35,861 nt of DNA from Streptomyces carminius (GTDB taxonomy: Bacteria > Actinomycetota > Actinomycetes > Streptomycetales > Streptomycetaceae): the NCBI RefSeq assembly GCF_002794255.1, contig NZ_PGGW01000048.1:1-35861 (forward strand), given 5' to 3'. The notes beneath the pieces are model-generated. The model searched no databases and was not told the origin of the DNA. It saw only the letters and a list, made by a program, of their open reading frames with translations. Shown piece by piece: positions 31,289 to 35,861 of this stretch (positions are counted from its first letter, which is position 1; the number at the start of each line of letters is the position of its first letter). A program made the position numbers and the translations under genes.

Positions 31289-32044
31289 ATGAGTGAAAGC
31301 GGTTCGATTGTTCCGCTCTATCACCTAGTCGAAGAAGAGACCGGAACGGTCATTATTGCGGCGCGCGAAATTAGCGGGTTCTTTGTGGAGTCGGATCACG
31401 CACAGTCAGAGGAAATCTTGATCTACGGGTCGGCGCGGGAACAGGTCCGCCTCGGCATGGACCTGTCCGGTACAGAGCTGCGCGTGGTCAACTCGCTCGG
31501 CAAGGCGATCGGGTCGTATTACATCGGGCGGGTGGGGCTGCGCTCTACGTTCGAAGGTAAGGGAAGTCCCGGGCAGGGCGGCTTTGTTGCAACCTTCTAT
31601 GGCCATACCTGCCCGTACGCCACGGCGGGAGCGATTTGGCGTCGATGGGCTTCGGGAAGTCCCCTTGTGAATGGGGAATGGGCCAGGTATCCCGTCGAAT
31701 CGCATGATAGCTGGCTCCATGTGGTTCAAAACTCCTGGTTCGAAACAGGTCATGCGGCTAGGAGGTACGGCGTCGGAGAGATCTGCGTAATCGATGGCAG
31801 GCAGATTCTCGGTGAAAGCAGCTTCTACTGCGCACTTGGTGAATCGGTTAATGGCCCCGGTGGATATTTTGGATCCACCCTTGACGGGCTTGCTGATTGC
31901 CTTGCATCGTCCCGAAATCCTAGCGCTCCGTTCGAGTTGGTCTGGGAACACTTTTCCGGTGCGCAGGAAAGGATGGGCGCCTCGCTGTCGGCGTCCATCA
32001 TGGAAGTTCTGAGAGAATTCGACGTAGACGTGATGCTCAGGTAG
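31289..32044 (+). CDS. Barstar-family immunity protein
   Basis: A 251-residue protein. ATG 31289 has GGGAAGG upstream. The C-terminal 85 residues follow barstar: VIDGRQILGESSFYCALGES, the binding helix region GYFGSTLDGLADCL, and FELVWEHFSGAQERM to VLREFDVDVM. The N-terminal 160 residues (LVEEETGTVIIAAREISGFF, SYYIGRV, GAIWRRWASGSPL, SWLHVVQNSWF) form an additional domain found in long Streptomyces barstars. Barstar plugs the active site of barnase, and the displaced toxin just upstream is of that family, so this is its cognate immunity. Keeping it protects against sister cells that still make the barnase form. A terminator follows. Confidence 0.9.
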   Translation: MSESGSIVPLYHLVEEETGTVIIAAREISGFFVESDHAQSEEILIYGSAREQVRLGMDLSGTELRVVNSLGKAIGSYYIGRVGLRSTFEGKGSPGQGGFVATFYGHTCPYATAGAIWRRWASGSPLVNGEWARYPVESHDSWLHVVQNSWFETGHAARRYGVGEICVIDGRQILGESSFYCALGESVNGPGGYFGSTLDGLADCLASSRNPSAPFELVWEHFSGAQERMGASLSASIMEVLREFDVDVMLR

Positions 32045-32081
32045 AAGCACTCGGTTTATGGAAATAAGGAGTGCAAATATT

Positions 32082-32112
32082 AAGGCCCACCAGGCGATGC
32101 ATGGTGGGCCTT
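32082..32112 (+). terminator. Terminator after the barstar gene
   Basis: AAGGCCCACCA (32082-32092) pairs with TGGTGGGCCTT (32102-32112), a perfect 11-bp stem with a nine-base loop, 37 bp after the barstar stop. Confidence 0.85.
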
Positions 32113-32132
32113 CAGCGGCTCTTGACGGCAGT

Positions 32133-33305
32133 AGTTGACGCTGAGGTTGAAAGGGTGGGGTGACAGGCTATGGGGGCTCCAGTGTCAGTCCGGCCCCGGC
32201 GATGAAGCCGTCGAGGACTTCGGGGCGGCGTTGGATGCCGCACAAGCGGTTCTTCACGAGCGGGGTGAGGTCGTCGATCGTGCGGGGTGCGAGATTGGCC
32301 AGGGACTTCTTCAGGTGCGCCCACACGCCTTCGACGGGGTTGAGGTCGGGTGCGTACGGCGGGAGCTTGATGATGGTCAGCCAGTCGCTGTTGCGGTCGC
32401 AGAACTCCCGCAGGGCCTTGGCGTGGTGGGTGCTGGCGTTGTCCCACACCACGATCAGCGGTGCACCGCCGAGCTGCCGACGCGCGGAGGAAAGCAGGTC
32501 CGCGAACTCGCGGGCCCGGAAGCCCTTCTTCTCGCCGGTGCGGCCCCGGTACGTCTGGGTCCGGTAGATCAGCCTGGTCTCGCGGCCCGGTCTGACGCAG
32601 ATCATCCCGGCCATCAGGACCCGGCCGGACCCCTTGCCCGTCACTGTGACCAGCGGCGTCCGCCCACGTCGCGACCAGGTCCGGCCCTTGCCGGGTTGCA
32701 GGTCCTGCCCAGCCTCGTCCTCGAAGACTATCCACGCGCCCAGGAGCTGGGCCGTCCTCTTACCCGTGACGACTGCTCCGTCCGCCACGCGACGACGGCC
32801 TGCTCGTCCCGCTCGACGGCCCGGTGCACAGGGACCTGCGGTGACCAGCCCAGCCGGTGCAGCAGATACGACACCCCACGCGGGGTATACCGGTGACCGA
32901 ACAGCCGGTGGATCAGCTCCGCGACCCTCGCCAGGGTCCACCGCTGGTCCTCCATCCAGCCGTGCGCCGCGGGGCCCGCTTCCAGCTCGGCCTGCAACCG
33001 CTCCGCCTGGGCCTTGCCGAGCCGGCACGGAAAGCCGCCGGCCCCCTTGGACGCCAGAGCCGCGCTGCCGCCCCTGCGCCAGACGGCATGCCAGGCATAC
33101 GCCGACTTCCGCGACACCCGTAACCCGCGGGCCACCTCCGGCGGCCGCACCCCCTGCTCGAACATCTCCGCGGCCTCGAAACGCACCGCCTCACGCTTCG
33201 CCCGCCCCGCGGCGGTCAGGCCGCCGCCATCCGCGTACCTCATGGCGACGATGTAGCACCGCAAACGCCCGCTGTCACCCCACCCTTTCAACCTCAGCGG
33301 CAACT
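32133..33305 (-). mobile_element. IS630-family insertion sequence
   Basis: The terminal inverted repeats at 32133-32166 and 33272-33305 agree at 33 of 34 positions, with GCTGAGGTTGAAAGGGTGGG in the middle. One transposase reading as two overlapping frames lies inside. A clear TA duplication, expected for IS630, is not obvious at the edges, so the exact ends may be off by a few bases. Confidence 0.88.
32168..33243 (-). CDS. IS630-family transposase in two overlapping frames
   Basis: The first frame (from ATG 33243) has the helix-turn-helix domain: GLTAAGRAKREAVRFEAAEM, RGLRVSRKSAYAWHAVW, then a second one with WTLARVAELIHRLFGHRYT and ERDEQAVVAW, ending at 32728. The second frame carries the DDE domain to 32168: AWIVFEDEAGQDLQP (first Asp), IVVWDNASTHHAK (second Asp), PPYAPDLNPVEGVWAHLKK (Glu). 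The switch is around 32730-32790. Many actinobacterial IS630 elements make the full enzyme by programmed frameshifting, so this may be functional; a simple mutation is the alternative. I see no classical slippery run with certainty. Confidence 0.82.
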
Positions 33306-33429
33306 GGAACGACAAGGCCGACGCCATCAAGTTCTGAATCCAGTCGTCCGGTCAGTACCGGCGCTCCGGACTCGGGGCGCCGGTACTCTGGCATCTCGTA
33401 TCTGACCCAAGCGCGCGACGGAGGCTCCT

Positions 33430-33864
33430 GTGAAGCGCACGCCCCATGGCGCTGCCGTCCTCACGCTCGGCGCCGTCCTGATCGCCGGAGCCACAGCCTG
33501 CAACGTCGACACCACCAAGCCACCCAACAAGGACGGACTGGTGGCGGAACTGCCCGCGGATCCGGATATGGCGCAGTCCAGGAAGAAAGCGCGTGAGTTC
33601 CGGAGCTGGGTTGACAAGCACGGAAGCACGCAGCAGAAGGATGCGGTTGGACGTGTCCAGCGCATCATCGGAGAGTGGAACGAAAAGACGGGAAGCGTCT
33701 ATGTCTCCACCGACATCAACGGTGGAAGGACTCCGGTGAGGGACCCGGAGGCGGCTGCCGCCGCGATCGTTGTGGCCTTCGACGACTGGCAGGACTCCGG
33801 CCAGGGCCACGTGTCGGTGTACGACGTCTTCGGCAACGCCATGACCGCCGACAACGATTTCTGA
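33430..33864 (+). CDS. Putative lipoprotein of unknown function
   Basis: A 144-residue protein. GTG 33430 is preceded by GGAGG five bases away. The N-terminus has basic KRTPHG, a hydrophobic AAVLTLGAVLIAG and the lipobox ATAC, with Cys at about 24, so it should be lipid-anchored outside the membrane. The mature part is charged and soluble (REFRSWVDKHGSTQQKD, GRVQRIIGEWNEKTGSVYVST). I recognise no family, though similar small lipoproteins are common in Streptomyces. IS630 debris lies on both sides. Confidence 0.78.
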   Translation: MKRTPHGAAVLTLGAVLIAGATACNVDTTKPPNKDGLVAELPADPDMAQSRKKAREFRSWVDKHGSTQQKDAVGRVQRIIGEWNEKTGSVYVSTDINGGRTPVRDPEAAAAAIVVAFDDWQDSGQGHVSVYDVFGNAMTADNDF

Positions 33865-33892
33865 CGGGGCATCCACCGGGGTCGGCCTTCAG

Positions 33893-34257
33893 ACGGACAC
33901 AAGAGCTTCGCCTGGACCGACTACCGCGACTTGCTGACCGCTGCCCACCACCAGCTCGGTGGCCCCATCGTGGTCGTCCGGGACCACTTGAACGTGCACA
34001 CGGCCGTCGATCTGCGGGAGTGGGCCGCAGATCGGGGCTGGCTGACCATCTCCTACCTGCCGCCCTACGTGCCCGACCTCGACCCGGTCGAGGGGATCTG
34101 GTCCCTGCTGTGGTGCGGCTGGCTCTCCAACGTCGCCTTCGCCACCCCCGAACCCCTCGTCCTGCGCGTCCGGCGCGGTCTGCGACACATCCGGTGCCGC
34201 AGCGAGCTCATCGACGGTTGCCTCGCCGAGACCGGCCTGACCGTCAGGCCCGCCTGA
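33893..34257 (+). pseudogene. IS630-family transposase, C-terminal fragment
   Basis: The residues HKSFAWTDYRDLLTAAHHQL, then VVVRDHLNVHTAVDL and PPYVPDLDPVEGIWSLL, are the DDE end of an IS630 transposase of a different type from that at 32168. The second catalytic Asp (RDHLN) and the Glu (PVEGIW) remain, but the first two thirds are missing. The 264 bp from 34258 to 34521 show no further gene. Confidence 0.82.
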
Positions 34258-34521
34258 ACTCTCACGACACCACGATTTCGACCTCCGCAACGCGGGGCAC
34301 GCGGGCTTTCTCCGAGGCCGAGTCCGGGTTCGGTGGTGGTGGGGGGCCGGCGGCCCGTGATCGGTCTTCCTCGCGCGAAGGACCCCCGTTGGTGAGAGCA
34401 GTCGCGGGCCAGGCTCCGGCCCGTGCTTCCATGCCGGGGAGGTCACCAAGGGGGCGGGGCGGGGGCTCACCTGGTCTGCCGGGTGGGCGGCGCTGTGCCT
34501 CGGGCACACGACCGTGCCGGT

Positions 34522-35223
34522 TCACGGCGTGTCGGACGCCAGTCCGACCCGGTAGGCGAGGACGACGGCCTGGACGCGGTCGCGCAGGCCGAGTTTCGCC
34601 AGGATGCGCGACACATAGGTCTTGACGGTCTCGGGCGTGATGAACATCGCCGCGGCGATCTCCGCGTTCGACAGCCCCTCGGCGATCAGCCGGAGCACTT
34701 CCAGCTCGCGGGGGGTCAGTGCGCGCACGATGTCCTGCCTGGCCGGCCGGGAGGTGTCGGCCGGTCGCAGATGCTGGGCGAAGTGGCCGATGAGGTGGCG
34801 GGTGACGGCGGGTGCCAGTAGGGCCTCGCCCCGGGCGACGGTGCGGATGCCGCCCACCAGTTCCGCCGGGGGCGCGTCCTTGAGGAGGAAGCCGCTCGCT
34901 CCGGCGCGCAGCGCGTCGTAGACGTAGGCGTCGACGTTGAAGGTGGTGACGACCAGGACCTTCGGCGCGTCCTCGGTGTCGGGGCCGGCCAGTTGCCGTG
35001 TCGCCTCGATGCCGTCGAGCAGGGGCATCCGGATGTCCATCACGACCACGTCGGGGCGCAGCCGCCGCGCGGCCTGGACCGCCTCGTGGCCGTTCTCGGC
35101 CTCCCCGACGACCTCCATGTCGGGCTGCGCGGAGAAGATGGTGACGTAGCCGGTCCGCACCAGCGCCTGGTCGTCGCAGACGAGCACACTGATCGGTGGC
35201 GGCGCGTCGTTCACTGGGGTCAC
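34522..35223 (-). CDS. NarL/FixJ-type response regulator
   Basis: A 233-residue protein. The receiver domain (about 10-125) has the acidic pair in LVCDDQALVR, the phospho-acceptor Asp in DVVVMDIRMP, Thr in VLVVTTF and Lys in FLLKDAPP. A LuxR-type helix-turn-helix follows at about 170-225 (LTPRELEVLRLIAEGLSNAEI, VKTYVSRILAKLGL). GTG 35223 overlaps the kinase stop as GTGA and follows AGGAG, so the pair is coupled. The signal it answers to cannot be told. Confidence 0.93.
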   Translation of the reverse strand: MTPVNDAPPPISVLVCDDQALVRTGYVTIFSAQPDMEVVGEAENGHEAVQAARRLRPDVVVMDIRMPLLDGIEATRQLAGPDTEDAPKVLVVTTFNVDAYVYDALRAGASGFLLKDAPPAELVGGIRTVARGEALLAPAVTRHLIGHFAQHLRPADTSRPARQDIVRALTPRELEVLRLIAEGLSNAEIAAAMFITPETVKTYVSRILAKLGLRDRVQAVVLAYRVGLASDTP

Positions 35224-35861
35224 TCCTGAAGGGGCCTGGACGGAATCGTGGCGCGGACCTCGAACCCGCCCTCGGGCCGGGGACCGGCCTCCAGTTCACC
35301 ATCGAGCATCCGCACCCGTGCACGCAGCCCCGCCAGTCCTCGTCCGCCCGCGGGGCCCGGCTTCCGCGTGACCGGTGCGGCGACCGGTCCGTCGGTGGTC
35401 ACCTCGATCTCGATGTGCTCGGCACCGTGCCGGAGCAGGACCCGTGCCGGCTTGCCTGCCGCGTACTTCATGGCGTTGGTGAGCGCCTCCTGCACCACCC
35501 GGTACGCGGCCAGTTCCACGTCCACGCTCCGCGGCCGCCGCTCACCCTGCTCGCTGAACCCGACCGGCTGGCCCGACCTGCGGGCCTGCTCGACCAGGTC
35601 CCCCACCCGCCCCAGGGTGGGTGCCCGGCCCGCGCGCGCCGGGTCCGCGGACGCCGACTCGCCGGTCGCCTCCAGGACGCCGAGCAGGTACCGCAGTTCC
35701 GTCAGCGCCCGGCGGCCGGTGTCGCTGACGGCGGTCAGTCCCTCGCCGGCGCGTTCCGGCGCGGACGTGAGCAGGAACTGCGCCGCGTCGGCCTGGACCA
35801 CCATGGCCGTCACGTGGTGGGTGACCACGTCGTGCAGTTCGCGGGCGATCCGCGCCCGCTC
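35220..35861 (-). CDS. Sensor histidine kinase, partial (N-terminus outside the window)
   Basis: The last 213 residues of a DesK/NarX-type (HisKA_3) kinase. The phosphorylated His is in ARELHDVVTHHVTAM, then the dimerisation helix with ALTELRYLLGVLE, and the HATPase domain: the N-box YRVVQEALTNAMKYA, VTTDGPVAA in place of a G1 motif, and GGRGLAGLRARVRMLDG as the G2 box. The usual Asp of the G1 motif (D-x-G-x-G) reads TTDGPVA, a slightly shortened form. The membrane sensor part lies beyond the window edge. It forms a two-component pair with the preceding response regulator. Confidence 0.92.
   Translation of the reverse strand, partial: ERARIARELHDVVTHHVTAMVVQADAAQFLLTSAPERAGEGLTAVSDTGRRALTELRYLLGVLEATGESASADPARAGRAPTLGRVGDLVEQARRSGQPVGFSEQGERRPRSVDVELAAYRVVQEALTNAMKYAAGKPARVLLRHGAEHIEIEVTTDGPVAAPVTRKPGPAGGRGLAGLRARVRMLDGELEAGPRPEGGFEVRATIPSRPLQE

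Noticed and set aside
1..35861. CRISPR array
   Set aside because: No regularly spaced short repeats with unique spacers were seen; the repeats present are IS ends, arm-type sites and protein-domain repeats.

Overview
The window looks like Streptomyces or a close actinobacterial relative. It is GC-rich with C/G-ending codons, it carries a pSAM2-type actinomycete integrative and conjugative element (AICE), and it holds large secreted LamG and RHS proteins, SCO-type small genes and many insertion sequences. The density of dead and nested IS elements suggests an accessory region such as a chromosome arm. No rRNA, tRNA or CRISPR was seen.

Layout. 1-2690: nested transposon debris (a DDE transposase with a nonsense codon, inserted into an IS5-type transposase, next to an IS701 tail). 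2833-3988: a SnoaL-like gene and a TetR regulator with a candidate operator. 4241-5699: an IS701 element with a frameshifted transposase and CTAG ends. 5726-8575: small membrane/exported proteins mixed with remnants of a DNA ligase and a large serine recombinase. 8834-20423: a polymorphic-toxin locus made of a secreted LamG protein, a 2297-residue RHS protein ending in a HINT protease and a Doc/Fic-type toxin, and a small probable immunity gene. 20497-30299: the AICE backbone (int, xis, repSA, spd-type genes, traB, an SCO3933-family regulator, a GntR/KorSA-like repressor, a Pif-like Nudix protein, an ATPase and two small genes) with one IS5-family insertion. 30807-32112: an orphan barnase-type toxin end, without a start, and a barstar-type immunity gene. 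32133-34257: an IS630 element, a lipoprotein and an IS630 fragment. 34522-35861: a response regulator and a partial histidine kinase.

The main result is how the RHS locus and the AICE fit together. An identical 18-bp sequence, an inverted repeat with 5-bp arms and a 7-bp spacer, lies at 19755-19772 and 30807-30824. On the left it encodes HTYYVL at the end of the HINT domain of the RHS protein. On the right the same codons, in the same phase, begin an orphan HINT tail that continues into a barnase-type toxin followed by a barstar immunity gene. Homology to HINT starts exactly at the repeat on the right side. The simplest reading is that the 11,052-bp AICE integrated into the HINT codons of an RHS-barnase gene, and that it carries its own HINT tail, Doc toxin and immunity gene next to its attachment site. 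Integration then exchanges the toxin of the RHS protein in frame without breaking it, and excision would restore the barnase form. This is inference from one sequence, but the boundary, reading frame, integrase, flanking arm-type repeats and paired toxin/immunity modules all agree.
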